Position numbers and translations under genes: made by a program. A model generated the notes under the pieces. That model worked only from the letters and a program-made list of their open reading frames with translations, ran no database searches and was not told the origin of the DNA. This document shows, piece after piece, positions 34,375 to 47,880 of a stretch of 64,000 nt of DNA. Each line of letters opens with the position of its first letter. Within the stretch, counting starts at the first letter, position 1. This stretch comes from Hydractinia symbiolongicarpus (Eukaryota > Cnidaria > Hydrozoa > Anthoathecata > Hydractiniidae), in contig NC_079880.1 of assembly GCF_029227915.1 (NCBI RefSeq), forward strand, positions 27,647,501 through 27,711,500, written 5' to 3'.

Positions 34375-37300
34375 TTCTTTGTATACATTCGACTATACGG
34401 GCCAAGCCCGGGATTTATGGAAATCGCGGGATTTCGTTTGCCGGCAATTAAACATCTTTCATTAAGCGTCTTATCAAAAATGAAAACATTTTTGAAAACT
34501 ACAAGTCTCATGCGTTTTAGTGGTAAAAAAAAAAATTAAAAAATCGTTCGGGAAATGAGTTTACTTCCTGGGTACTTTCTTTGTATACATTCGACTATAT
34601 GGGCCAAGCCCGGGATTTACGGGAAAGCGCGGGTTTTCGTTTGCCGGCGATTAAACTTCTTTTATTCAGCGTCTCATCAAAAATGAAAACATTTTTGAAA
34701 ACTACAAATCTTATGCGTTTTAGTGGTAAAAAAAAATTTTAAAAATCGTTCGGGAAATGAGTTTACTCCCTGGGTACTTTCTTTGTATTCATTCGACTAT
34801 ACGGGCCAAGCCCGGGATTTACAGGAAATCGCGGGATTTCGTTTGCCGGCGATTAAACGTCTTTCATTAGGCGTCTCATCAAAAATGAAAAGATTTTTGA
34901 AAACTGCAAGTCTCATGCGTTTTAGTGGTGAAAAGATAATTTAAAAAATCGTTTTGGAAATGAGTTTACTCACAGGGTACTTTCTTTGTATACTTTTGAC
35001 TATACGGGCCGAGTCCGGGATTTACGGGAAATCGCAGGTTTTCGTTTGCCGGCGATTAAACTTCTTTTATTCAGCGTCTCATCAAAAATGAAAACATTTT
35101 TGAAAACTACAAGTCTCATGCGTTTTAGTGGTAAAAAAAAAAAAAATTAAAAAAGTCGTTCGGGAAATGAGTTTACTCCCTGGGTACTTTCTTTGTATAC
35201 ATTCGACTATACGGGCCAAGCCCGGGATTTACGGGAAATCGCGGGATTTCGTTTGCCGGCGATTAAACCTCTTTCATTAAGCGTCTCATCAAAAATGAAA
35301 ACATTTTTGAAAACTGCAAGTCTCATGCGTTTTAGTGGTGAAAAGATAATTTAAAAAATCGTTTTGGAAATGAGTTTACTCACAGGGTACTTTCTTTGTA
35401 TACATTCGACTATACGGGCCAAGCCCGGGATTTACGGGAAATCGCGGGTTTTCGTTTGCCGGCGATTAAACCACTTTCATTAAGCGTCTCATCAAAAATG
35501 AAAACATTTCTGTAAACTACAAGTCTCATGCGTTTTAGTGGTGAAAAATAATTTAAAAAATCGTTCGGGAAATGAGTTTACTCCCTGGGTACTTTCTTTG
35601 TATACTTTTGACTATACGGGCCGATTCCGGATTTACGGGAAGTCGCGGGTTTTCGTTTGCCGGCGATTAAACTTCTTTTATTCAGCGTCTCATCAAAAAT
35701 GAAAACATTTTTAAAAACTACAAGTCTCATGGCCTTTAGTGGTGAAATAATAATTTAAAAAATCGTTCGGGAATCGAGTTTACTCCCTGGGTACTTTCTT
35801 CGTATACTTTTGCCTATACGGGCCGAGTCCGGATTTACGGGAAGTCGCGGGTTTTCGTTTGCCGGCGATTAAACTTGTTTTATTCAGCGTCTCATCAAAA
35901 ATGAAAACATTTTTAAAAACTACAAGTCTCATGGGCTTTAGTGGTGAAATAATAATTTAAAAAATCGTTCGGGAAATGAGTTTACACCCTGGGTACTTTC
36001 TTTGTATACTTTTGACTATACAGGCCGAGTCCGGGATTTACGGGAAGTCGCGGGTTTTCATTTGCCGGCGATTAAACCACTTTCATTAAGCGTCTCATCA
36101 AAAATGAAAACATTTCTGTAAACTACAAGTCTCATGCGTTTTAGTGGTGAAAAATAATTTAAAAAATCGTTCGGGAAATGAGTTTACTCCCTGGGTACTT
36201 TCTTTGTATACTTTTGACTATACGGGCCGATTCCGGATTTACGGGAAGTCGCGGGTTTTCGTTTGCCGGCGATTAAACTTCTTTTATTCAGCGTCTCATC
36301 AAAAATGAAAACATTTTTAAAAACTACAAGTCTCATGGCCTTTAGTGGTGAAATAATAATTTAAAAAATCGTTCAGGAATCAAGTGTACTCCCTGGGTAC
36401 TTTGTTTGTATACTTTTGACTATACGGGCGGAGTCCGGATTTACGGGAAGTCGCGGGTTTTCGTTTGCCGGCGATTAAACTTGTTTTATTCAGCGTCTCA
36501 TCAAAAATGAAAACATTTTTAAAAACTACAAGTCTCATGGGCTTCAGTGGTGAAATAATAATTTAAAAAATCGTTCGGGAAATGAGTTTACACCCTGGGT
36601 ACTTTCTTTGTATACTTTTGACTATACGGGCCGAGTCCGGGATTTACGGGAAGTCGCAGGTTTTCGTTTGCCGGCGATTAAACCACTTTCATTAAGCGTC
36701 TCATCAAAAATGAAAACATTTCTGTAAACTACAAGTCTCATGCGTTTTAGTGGTGAAAAATAATTTAAAAAATCGTTCGGGAAATGAGTTTACTCCCTGG
36801 GTACTTTCTTTGTATACTTTTGACTATACGGGCCGATTCCGGATTTACGGGAAGTCGCGGGTTTTCGTTTGCCGGCGATTAAACTTCTTTTATTCAGCGT
36901 CTCATCAAAAATGAAAACATTTTTAAAAACTACAAGTCTCATGGCCTTTAGTGGTGAAATAATAAATTAAAAAATCGTTCGGGAATCGAGTTTACTCCCT
37001 GGGTACTTTCTTCGCATACTTTTGACTATACGGGCCGAGTCCGGATTTACGGGAAGTCGCGGGTTTTCGTTTGCCGGCGATTAAACTTCTTTTATTCAGC
37101 GTCTCATCAAAAATGAAAACATTTTTGAAAACTACAAGTCTTATGCGTTTTAGTGGTAAAAAAAAAATTTAAAAATCGTTCGGGAAATGAGTTTACTCCC
37201 TGGGTACTTTCTTTGTATTCATTCGACTATACGGGCCAAGCCCGGGATTTACAGGAAATCGCGGGATTTCGTTTGCCGGCGATTAAACGTCTTTCATTAA

Positions 37301-38430
37301 GCGTCTCATCAAAAATGAAAACATTTTTGAAAACTGCAAGTCTCATGCGTTTTAGTGGTGAAAAGATAATTTAAAAAATCGTTTTGGAAATGAGTTTACT
37401 CACAGGGTACTTTCTTTGTATACTTTTGACTATACGGGCCGAGTCCGGGATTTACGGGAAATCGCAGGTTTTCGTTTGCCGGCGATTAAACTTCTTTTAT
37501 TCAGCGTCTCATCAAAAATGAAAACATTTTTGAAAACTACAAGTCTCATGAGTTTTAGTGGTGAAAAAATAAATTAAAAAATCGTTCGGGAAATGAGTTT
37601 ACTTCCTGGGTACTTTCTTTGTATACATTCGACTATACGGGCCAAGCCCGGGATTTACGGGAAAGCGCGGGTTTTCGTTTGCCGGCGATTAAACTTCTTT
37701 TATTCAGCGTCTCATCAAAAATGAAAACATTTTTGAAAACTACAAGTCTTATGCGTTTTAGTGGTAAAAAAAAATTTTAAAAATCGTTCGGGAAATGAGT
37801 TTACTCCCTGGGTACTTTCTTTGTATTCATTCGACTATACGGGCCAAGCCCGGGATTTACAGGAAATCGCGGGATTTCGTTTGCCGGCGATTAAACGTCT
37901 TTCATTAAGCGTCTCATCAAAAATGAAAACATTTTTGAAAACTGCAAGTCTCATGCGTTTTAGTGGTGAAAAGATAATTTAAAAAATCGTTTTGGAAATG
38001 AGTTTACTCACAGGGTACTTTCTTTGTATACTTTTGTCTATACGGGTCGAGTCCGGGATTTACGGGAAATCGCAGGTTTTCGTTTGCCGGCGATTAAACT
38101 TCTTTTATTCAGCGTCTCATCAAAAATGAAAACATTTTTGAAAACTACAAGTCTCATGCGTTTTAGTGGTAAAAAAAAAAAAAATTAAAAAAGTCGTTCG
38201 GGAAATGAGTTTACTCCCTGGGTACTTTCTTTGTATACATTCGACTATACGGGCCAAGCCCGGGATTTACGGGAAATCGCGGGATTTCGTTTGCCGGCGA
38301 TTAAACCTCTTTCATTAAGCGTCTCATCAAAAATGAAAACATTTTTGAAAACTGCAAGTCTCATGCGTTTTAGTGGTGAAAAGATAATTTAAAAAATCGT
38401 TTTGGAAATGAGTTTACTCACAGGGTACTT
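34375..38430. repeat. Satellite B long higher-order repeat, copy 2 (20 monomers, about 4.06 kb)
   Basis: Same subclass order as 30520-34374 with one extra monomer of about 201 bp at about 35500-35700 (CATTTCTGTAAACTACAAG, then the CGATTCCGG core). The shift in offset from 3,854 to 4,055 bp shows a clean one-monomer insertion or deletion between copies. Confidence 0.85.
35006..35016 (+). promoter_or_regulatory. Representative Pol III B-box-like string, CGAG subclass
   Basis: GGGCCGAGTCC agrees with the B-box consensus GGTTCGANTCC at all positions except the two T bases. A TTTT run follows about 30 nt later. An A-box-like AGTGG string lies about 80 nt upstream, further than in ordinary tRNA genes. 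This is a motif match only. Confidence 0.3.
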
Positions 38431-39831
38431 TCTTTGTATACATTCGACTATACGGGCCAAGCCCGGGATTTACGAGAAATCGCGGGTTCTCGTTTGCCGG
38501 CGATTAAACCACTTTCATTAAGCGTCTCATCAAAAATGAAAACATTTCTGTAAACTACAAGTCTCATGCGTTTTAGTGGTGAAAAGATAATTTAAAAAAT
38601 CGTTTTGGAAATGAGTTTACTCACAGGGTACTTTCTTTGTATACTTTTGACTATACGGGCCGAGTCCGGGATTTACGGGAAATCGCAGGTTTTCGTTTGC
38701 CGGCGATTAAACTTCTTTTATTCAGCGTCTCATCAAAAATGAAAACATTTTTGAAAACTACAAGTCTCATGAGTTTTAGTGGTGAAAAAATAAATTAAAA
38801 AATCGTTCGGGAAATGAGTTTACTTCCTGGGTACTTTCTTTGTATACATTCGACTATACGGGCCAAGCCCGGGATTTACGGGAAAGCGCGGGTTTTCGTT
38901 TGCCGGCGATTAAACTTCTTTTATTCAGCGTCTCATCAAAAATGAAAACATTTTTGAAAACTACAAGTCTTATGCGTTTTAGTGGTAAAAAAAAATTTTA
39001 AAAATCGTTCGGGAAATGAGTTTACTCCCTGGGTACTTTCTTTGTATTCATTCGACTATACGGGCCAAGCCCGGGATTTACAGGAAATCGCGGGATTTCG
39101 TTTGCCGGCGATTAAACGTCTCTCATTAAGCGTCTCATCAAAAATGAAAACATTTTTGAAAACTGCAAGTCTCATGCGTTTTAGTGGTGAAAAGATAATT
39201 TAAAAAATCGTTTTGGAAATGAGTTTACTCACAGGGTACTTTCTTTGTATACTTTTGTCTATACGGGTCGAGTCCGGGATTTACGGGAAATCGCAGGTTT
39301 TCGTTTGCCGGCGATTAAACTTCTTTTATTCAGCGTCTCATCAAAAATGAAAACATTTTTGAAAACTACAAGTCTCATGCGTTTTAGTGGTAAAAAAAAA
39401 AAAAATTAAAAAAGTCGTTCGGGAAATGAGTTTACTCCCTGGGTACTTTCTTTGTATACATTCGACTATACGGGCCAAGCCCGGGATTTACGGGAAATCG
39501 CGGGATTTCGTTTGCCGGCGATTAAACCTCTTTCATTAAGCGTCTCATCAAAAATGAAAACATTTTTGAAAACTGCAAGTCTCATGCGTTTTAGTGGTGA
39601 AAAGATAATTTAAAAAATCGTTTTGGAAATGAGTTTACTCACAGGGTACTTTCTTTGTATACATTCGACTATACGGGCCAAGCCCGGGATTTACGAGAAA
39701 TCGCGGGTTCTCGTTTGCCGGCGATTAAACCACTTTCATTAAGCGTCTCATCAAAAATGAAAACATTTCTGTAAACTACAAGTCTCATGCGTTTTAGTGG
39801 TGAAAAATAATTTAAAAAATCGTTCGGGAAA
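37390..39831. repeat. Satellite B 6-monomer tandem duplication (1,221-bp unit)
   Basis: About 37390-38610 is repeated at 38611-39831. Markers shared at 1,221 bp include CATGAGTTTTAGTGG (37549/38770), GTCTATACGGGTCGAG (38035/39256) and ACGAGAAATCGCGGGTTCTCG-type sequence (about 38472/39693). It overlaps the end of the long higher-order copy 2, so duplications are nested. Confidence 0.85.
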
Positions 39832-42399
39832 TGAGTTTACTCCCTGGGTACTTTCTTTGTATACTTTTGACTATACGGGCCGAGTCCGGGATTTACGGGA
39901 AGTCGCGGGTTTTCGTTTGAGGGCGATTAAACTTCTTTTATTCAGCGTCTCATCAAAAATGAAAACATTTTTAAAAACTACAAGTCTCATGGGCTTTAGT
40001 GGTGAAATAATAATTTAAAAAATCGTTCGGGAAATGCGTTTACACCCTGGGTACTATCTTTGTATACTTTTGACTATACGGGCCGAGTCCGGGATTTACG
40101 GGAAATCGCAGGTTTTCGTTTACCGGCGATTAAACTTCTTTTATTCAGCGTCTCATCAAAAATGAAAACATTTTTGAAAACTACAAGTCTCATGAGTTTT
40201 AGTGGTGAAAAAATAAATTAAAAAATCGTTCGGAAAATGAGTTTACTTCCTGGGTACTTTTTTTGTATACATTCGACTATACGGGCCAAGCCCGGGATTT
40301 ACGGGAAAGCGCGGGTTTTCGTTTGCCGGCGATTAAACTTCTTTTATTCAGCGTCTCATCAAAAATGAAAACATTTTTGAAAACTACAAGTCTTATGCGT
40401 TTTAGTGGTAAAAAAAAATTTTAAAAATCGTTCGGGAAATGAGTTTACTCCCTGGGTACTTTCTTTGTATTCATTCGACTATACGGGCCAAGCCCGGGAT
40501 TTACAGGAAATCGCGGGATTTCGTTTGCCGGCGATTAAACGTCTTTCATTAAGCGTCTCATCAAAAATGAAAACATTTTTGAAAACTGCAAGTCTCATGC
40601 GTTTTAGTGGTGAAAAGATAATTTAAAAAATCGTTTTGGAAATGAGTTTACTCACAGGGTACTTTCTTTGTATACTTTTGACTATACGGGCCGAGTCCGG
40701 GATTTACGGGAAATCGCAGGTTTTCGTTTGCCGGCGATTAAACTTCTTTTATTCAGCGTCTCATCAAAAATGAAAACATTTTTAAAAACTACAAGTCTCA
40801 TGCGTTTTAGTGGTAAAAAAAAAAAAATTAAAAAAGTCGTTCGGGAAATGAGTTTACTCTCTGGGTACTTTCTTTGTATACATTCGACTATACGGGCCAA
40901 GCCCGGGATTTACGGGAAATCGCTGGATTTCGTTTGCCGGCGATTAAACTTCTTTTATTCAGCGTCTCATCAAAAATGAAAACATTTTTGAAAACTACAA
41001 GTCTCATGCGTTTTAGTGGTAAAAAAAAAAAAATTAAAAAAGTCGTTCGGGAAATGAGTTTACTCCCTGGGTACTTTCTTTGTATACATTCGACTATACG
41101 GGCCAAGCCCGGGACTTACGGGAAATCGCGGGATTTCGTTTGCCGGCGATTAAACCTCTTTCATTAAGCGTCTCATCAAAAATGAAAACATTTTTGAAAA
41201 CTGCAAGTCTCATGCGTTTTAGTGGTGAAAAGATAATTTAAAAAATCGTTTTGGAAATGAGTTTACTCACAGGGTACTTTCTTTGTATACATTTGACTAT
41301 ACGGGCCAAGCCCGGGATTTACGGGAAATCGCGGGTTCTCGTTTGCCGGCGATTAAACCACTTTCATTAAGCGTCTCATCAAAAATGAAAACATTTTTGA
41401 AAACTACAAGTCTCATGCGTTTTAGTGGTAAAAAAAAAAAAATTAAAAAAGTCGTTCATGAAATGAGTTTACTCCCTGGGTACTTTCTTTGTATACATTC
41501 GACTATACGGGCCAAGCCCGGGATTTACGGGAAATCGCGGGATTTCGTTTGCCGGCGATTAAACCTCTTTCATTAAGCGTCTCATCAAAAATGAAAACAT
41601 TTTTGAAAACTGCAAGTCTCATGCGTTTTAGTGGTGAAAAGATAATTTAAAAAATCGTTTTGGAAATGAGTTTACTCACAGGGTACTTTCTTTGTATACA
41701 TTTGACTATACGGGCCAAGCCCGGGATTTACGGGAAATCGCGGGTTCTCGTTTGCCGGCGATTAAACCACTTTCATTAAGCGTCTCATCAAAAATGAAAA
41801 CATTTCTGTAAACTACAAGTCTCATGCGTTTTAGTGGTGAAAAATAATTTAAAAAATCGTTCGGGAAATGAGTTTACTCCCTGGGTACTTTCTTTGTATA
41901 CTTTTGACTATACGGGCCGATTCCGGATTTACGGGAAGTCGCGGGTTTTCGTTTGCCGGCGATTAAACTTCTTTTATTCAGCGTCTCATCAAAAATGAAA
42001 ACATTTTTAAAAACTACAAGTCTCATGGCCTTTAGTGGTGAAATAATAATTTAAAAAATCGTTCGGGAATCGACTTTACTCCCTGGGTACTTTCTTCGTA
42101 TACTTTTAACTATACGGGCCGAGTCCGGATTTACGGGAAGTCGCGGGTTTTCGTTTGCCGGCGATTAAACTTGTTTTATTCTGCGTCTCATCAAAAATGA
42201 AAACATTTTTAAAAACTACAAGTCTCATGGGCTTTAGTGGTGAAATAATAATTTAAAAATTCTTTCGGGAAATGAGTTTACACCCTGGGTACTTTCTTTG
42301 TATACTTTTGACTATACGGGCCGAGTCCGGGATTTAAGGGAAGTCGCGGGTTTTCGTTTGCCGGCGATTAAACTTCTTTTATTCAGCGTCTCATCAAAA
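39832..42399. repeat. Satellite B mixed-subclass segment
   Basis: About 12-13 monomers. It includes adjacent near-identical monomers at 40680-41300, with GGTAAAAAAAAAAAAATTAAAAAAG segments, and cores alternating between CGAGTCCGGG and CAAGCCCGGG. One variant monomer has AGGGCGATTAAAC in place of CCGGCGATTAAAC (about 39919). No gene or other element seen. Confidence 0.75.
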
Positions 42400-44660
42400 A
42401 TGAAAACATTTTTAAAAATTGCAAGTCTCATGCGTTTTAGTGGTGAAAAAATAATTTAAAAAATCGTTCGGGAAATGAGTTTTCGCCCTGGGTACTTTCT
42501 TTGTATACTTTTGACTATACGGGCCGAGTCCGGATTTACGGGAAGTCGCGGGTTTTCGTTTGCCGGCGATTAAACTTCTTTTATTCAGCGTCTCATTAAA
42601 AATGAAAACATTTTTAAAAACTACAAGTCTCATGCGTTTTAGTGGTGAAAAAATAATTTAAAAAATCGTTCGGGAAATGAGTTTACTCCCTGGGTACTTT
42701 CTTTGTATACTTTTGACTATACGGGCCGAGTCCGGGATTTACGGGAAGTCGCGGGTTTTCGTTTGAGGGCGATTAAACTTCTTTTATTCAGCGTCTCATC
42801 AAAAATGAAAACATTTTTAAAAACTACAAGTCTCATGGGCTTTAGTGGTGAAATAATAATTTAAAAAATCGTTCGGGAAATGCGTTTACACCCTGGGTAC
42901 TATCTTTGTATACTTTTGACTATACGGGCCGAGTCCGGGATTTACGGGAAATCGCAGGTTTTCGTTTACCGGCGATTAAACTTCTTTTATTCAACGTCTC
43001 ATCAAAAATGAAAACATTTTTGAAAACTACAAGTCTTATGCGTTTTAGTGGTAAAAAAAAATTTTAAAAATCGTTCGGGAAATGAGTTTACTCCCTGGGT
43101 ACTTTCTTTGTATTCATTCGACTATACGGGCCAAGCCTGGGATTTACAGGAAATCGCTGGATTTCGTTTGCCGGCGATTAAACGTCTTTCATTAAGCGTC
43201 TCATCAAAAATGAAAACATTTTTAAAAATTGCAAGTCTCATGCGTTTTAGTGGTGAAAAAATAATTTAAAAAATCGTTCGGGAAATGAGTTTACGCCCTG
43301 GGTACTTTCTTTGTATACTTTTGACTATACGGGCCGAGTCCGGATTTACGGGAAGTCGCGGGTTTTCGTTTGCCGGCGATTAAACTTCTTTTATTCAGCG
43401 TCTCATTAAAAATGAAAACATTTTTAAAAACTACAAGTCTCATGCATTTTAGTGGTGAAAAAATAATTTAAAAAATCGTTCGGGAAATGAGTTTACTCCC
43501 TGGGTACTTTCTTTGTATACTTTTGACTATACGGGCCGAGTCCGGGATTTACGGGAAGTCGCGGGTTTTCGTTTGAGGGCGATTAAACTTCTTTTATTCA
43601 GCGTCTCATCAAAAATGAAAACATTTTTAAAAACTACAAGTCTCATGGGCTTTAGTGGTGAAATAATAATTTAAAAAATCGTTCGGGAAATGCGTTTACA
43701 CCCTGGGTACTATCTTTGTATACTTTTGACTATACGGGCCGAGTCCGGGATTTACGGGAAATCGCAGGTTTTCGTTTACCGGCGATTAAACTTCTTTTAT
43801 TCAACGTCTCATCAAAAATGAAAACATTTTTGAAAACTACAAGTCTTATGCGTTTTAGTGGTAAAAAAAAATTTTAAAAATCGTTCGGGAAATGAGTTTA
43901 CTCCCTGGGTACTTTCTTTGTATTCATTCGACTATACGGGCCAAGCCTGGGATTTACAGGAAATCGCGGGATTTCGTTTGCCGGCGATTAAACGTCTTTC
44001 ATTAAGCGTCTCATCAAAAATGAAAACATTTTTAAAAATTGCAAGTCTCATGCGTTTTAGTGGTGAAAAAATAATTTAAAAAATCGTTCGGGAAATGAGT
44101 TTACGCCCTGGGTACTTTCTTTGTATACTTTTGACTATACGGGCCGAGTCCGGATTTACGGGAAGTCGCGGGTTTTCGTTTGCCGGCGATTAAACTTCTT
44201 TTATTCAGCGTCTCATTAAAAATGAAAACATTTTTAAAAACTACAAGTCTCATGCGTTTTAGTGGTGAAAAAATAATTAAAAAATCGTTCGGGAAATGAG
44301 TTTACTCCCTGGGTACTTTCTTTGTATACTTTTGACTATACGGGCCGAGTCCGGGATTTACGGGAAGTCGCGGGTTTTCGTTTGAGGGCGATTAAACTTC
44401 TTTTATTCAGCGTCTCATCAAAAATGAAAACATTTTTAAAAACTACAAGTCTCATGGGCTTTAGTGGTGAAATAATAATTTAAAAAATCGTTCGGGAAAT
44501 GCGTTTACACCCTGGGTACTATCTTTGTATACTTTTGACTATACGGGCCGAGTCCGGGATTTACGGGAAATCGCAGGTTTTCGTTTACCGGCGATTAAAC
44601 TTCTTTTATTCAACGTCTCATCAAAAATGAAAACATTTTTGAAAACTACAAGTCTTATGC
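42400..44660. repeat. Satellite B 4-monomer higher-order repeat, about 2.8 tandem copies (810-bp unit)
   Basis: The marker TTTTTAAAAATTGCAAGTC ends a shared string at 42420, 43230 and 44040, exactly 810 bp apart. GAGGGCGATTAAAC and CAACGTCTCATC follow in the same order each time. It is the clearest short regular higher-order array in the window. Confidence 0.9.
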
Positions 44661-45859
44661 GTTTTAGTGGTAAAAAAAAAAAAAAATTAAAAAAGTCGTT
44701 CGGGAAATGAGTTTACTCTCTGGGTACTTTCTTTGTATACATTCGACTATACGGGCCAAGCCCGGGATTTACGGGAAATCGCTGGATTTTGTTTGCCGGC
44801 GATTAAACTTCTTTTATTCAGCGTCTCATCAAAAATGAAAACATTTTTGAAAACTACAAGTCTCATGCGTTTTAGTGGTAAAAAAAAAAAAAAATTAAAA
44901 AAGTCGTTCGGGAAATGAGTTTACTCCCTGGGTACTTTCTTTGTATACATTCGACTATACGGGCCAAGCCCGGGATTTACGGGAAATCGCGGGATTTCGT
45001 TTGCCGGCGATTAAACCTCTTTCATTAAGCGTCTCATCAAAAATGAAAACATTTTTAAAAACTACAAGTCTCATGGGATTTAGTGGTGAAATAATAATTT
45101 AAAAAATCGTTCGGGAAATGAGTTTACACCCTGGGTACTTTCTTTGTATACTTTTGACTATACGGGCCGAGTCCGGGATTTACGGGAAGTCGCGGGTTTT
45201 CGTTTGCCGGCGATTAAACTTCTTTTATTCAGCGTCTCATCAAAAATGAAAACATTTTTGAAAACTACAAGTCTCATGCGTTTTAGTGGTAAAAAAAAAA
45301 AAAATTAAAAAAGTCGTTCGGGAAAGGAGTTTACTCTCTGGGTACTTTCTTTGTATACATTCGACTATACGGGCCAAGCCCGGGATTTACGGGAAATCGC
45401 TGGATTTCGTTTGCCGGCGATTAAACTTCTTTTATTCAGCGTCTCATCAAAAATGAAAACATTTTTGAAAACTACAAGACTCATGCGTTTTAGTGGTAAA
45501 AAAAAAAAAAATTAAAAAAGTCGTTCGGGAAATGAGTTTACTCCCTGGGTACTTTCTTTGTATACATTCGACTATACGGGCCGAGTCCGGATTTACGGGA
45601 AGTCGCGGGTTTTCGTTTGCCGGCGATTAAACTTGTTTTATTCTGCGTCTCATCAAAAATGAAAACATTTTTAAAAACTACAAGTCTCATGGGCTTTAGT
45701 GGTGAAATAATAATTTAAAAAATCGTTCGGGAAATGAGTTTACACCCTGGGTACTTTCTTTGTATACTTTTGACTATACGGGCCGAGTCCGGGATTTAAG
45801 GGAAGTCGCGGGTTTTCGTTTGCCGGCGATTAAACTTCTTTTATTCAGCGTCTCATCAA
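44661..45859. repeat. Satellite B mixed-subclass segment with long A tracts
   Basis: About six monomers, several with the longest A runs of the array (up to about 15 A after AGTGGT, for example near 44671 and 44880). These may be prone to sequencing or assembly length error. Nothing else is seen. Confidence 0.75.
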
Positions 45860-47880
45860 AAATGAAAACATTTTTAAAAACTACAAGTCTCATGGGCTTT
45901 AGTGGTGAAATAATAATTTAAAAAATCGTTCGGGAAATGCGTTTACACCCTGGGTACTATCTTTGTATACTTTTGACTATACGGGCCGAGTCCGGGATTT
46001 ACGAGAAATCGCAGGTTTTCGTTTACCGGCGATTAAACTTCTTTTATTCAACGTCTCATCAAAAATGAAAACATTTTTGAAAACTACAAGTCTTATGCGT
46101 TTTAGTGGTAAAAAAAAAAAAAATTAAAAAAGTCGTTCGGGAAATGAGTTTACTCCCTGGGTACTTTCTTTGTATACATTAGACTATACGGGCCAAGCCC
46201 GGGATTTACGGGAAATCGCGGGATTTCGTTTGCCGGCGATTAAACGTCTTTCATTAAGCGTCTCATCAAAAATGAAAACATTTTTAAAAACTGCAAGTCT
46301 CATGCGTTTTAGTGGTGAAAAGATAGTTTAAAAAATCGTTTTGGAAATGAGTTTACTCACAGGGTACTTTCTTTGTAATCTTTTGACTATACGGGCCGAG
46401 TCCGGGATTTACGGGAAATCGCAAGTTTTCGTTTGCCGGCGATTAAACTTCTTTTATTCAGCGTCTCATCAAAAATGAAAACATTTTTAAAAACTACAAG
46501 TCTCATGGGATTTAGTGGTGAAATAATAATTTAAAAAATCGTTCGGGAAATGAGTTTACACCCTGGGTACTTTCTTTGTATACTTTTGACTATACGGGCC
46601 GAGTCCGGGATTTACGGGAAGTCGCGGGTTTTCGTTTGCCGGCGATTAAATTTCTTTTATTCAGCGTCTCATCAAAAATGAAAATATTTTTAAAAATTAC
46701 AAGACTCATGGGCTTTAGTGGTGAAATAATAATTTAAAAAATCGTTCGGGAAATGAGTTTACGCCCTGGGTACTTTCTTTGTATACTTTTGACTATACGG
46801 GCCGAGTCCGGATTTACGGGAAGTCGCGGGTTTTCGTTTGCCGGCGATTAAACTTCTTTTATTCAGCGTCTCATTAAAAATGAAAACATTTTTAAAAACT
46901 ACAAGTCTCATGCGTTTTAGTCGTGAAAAAATAATTTAAAAAATCGTTCGGGAAATGAGTTTACTCCCTGGGTACTTTCTTTGTATACTTTTGACTATAC
47001 GGGTCGAGTCCGGGATTTACGGGAAGTAGGGGGGTTTCGTTTGAGGGCGATTAAACTTCTTTTATTCAGCGTCTCATCAAAAATGAAAACATTTTTAAAA
47101 ACTACAAGTCTCATGGGCTTTAGTGGTGAAATAATAATTTAAAAAATCGTTCGGGAAATGCGTTTACACCCTGGGTACTATCTTTGTATACTTTTGACTA
47201 TACGGGCCGAGTCCGGGATTTACGGGAAATCGCAGGTTTTCGTTTACCGGCGATTAAACTTGTTTTATTCAGCGTCTCATCAAAAATGAAAACATTTTTG
47301 AAAACTACAAGTCTCATGCGTTTTAGTGGTAAAAAAAAAAATTAAAAAAGTCGTTCGGAAATGAGTTTACTCCCTGTGTACTTTCTTTGTATACATTCGA
47401 TTATACGGGCCAAGCCCGGGATTTACAGGAAATCGCGGGATTTCGTTTGCCGGCGATTAAACCTCCTTCATTAAGAGTCTCATCAAAAATGAAAACAATT
47501 TTGAAAACTGCAAGTCTCATGCGTTTTAGTGGTGAAAAGATAATTTAAAAATCGTTTTGGAAATGAGTTTACTCACAGGGTACTTTCTTTGTATACATTC
47601 GACTATACGGGCCAAGACTGGGATTTACGGGAAATCGCGGGTTTTCGTTTGCCGGCGATTAAACCACTTTCATTAAGCGTCTCATCAAAAATGAAAACAT
47701 TTCTGTAAACTACAAGTCTCATGCGTTTTAGTGGTGAAAAATAATTTAAAAAATCGTTTGGGAAATGAGTTTACACCCTGGGTACTTTCTTTGTATACTT
47801 TTGACTATACGGGCCGATTCCGGATTTACGGGAAGTCGCGGGTTTTCGTTTGCCGGCGATTAAACTTCTTTTATTCAGCG
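45860..47880. repeat. Satellite B 13-monomer-spaced duplication, copy 1
   Basis: This 2-kb stretch recurs 2,638 bp downstream (about 48498-50518). Shared private markers: GATAGTTTAAAAAATCG (46322/48960), TTTGTAATCTTTTGAC (46374/49012), GGAAGTAGGGGG (47023/49661) and GGGCCAAGACTGGG (47609/50247). Confidence 0.87.

Noticed and set aside
35006-35060. tRNA gene or clear tRNA-derived SINE in satellite B
   Set aside because: Only an 11-bp B-box-like string and part of a T-arm are visible. No acceptor, D-arm or anticodon arm can be built at the right spacing.
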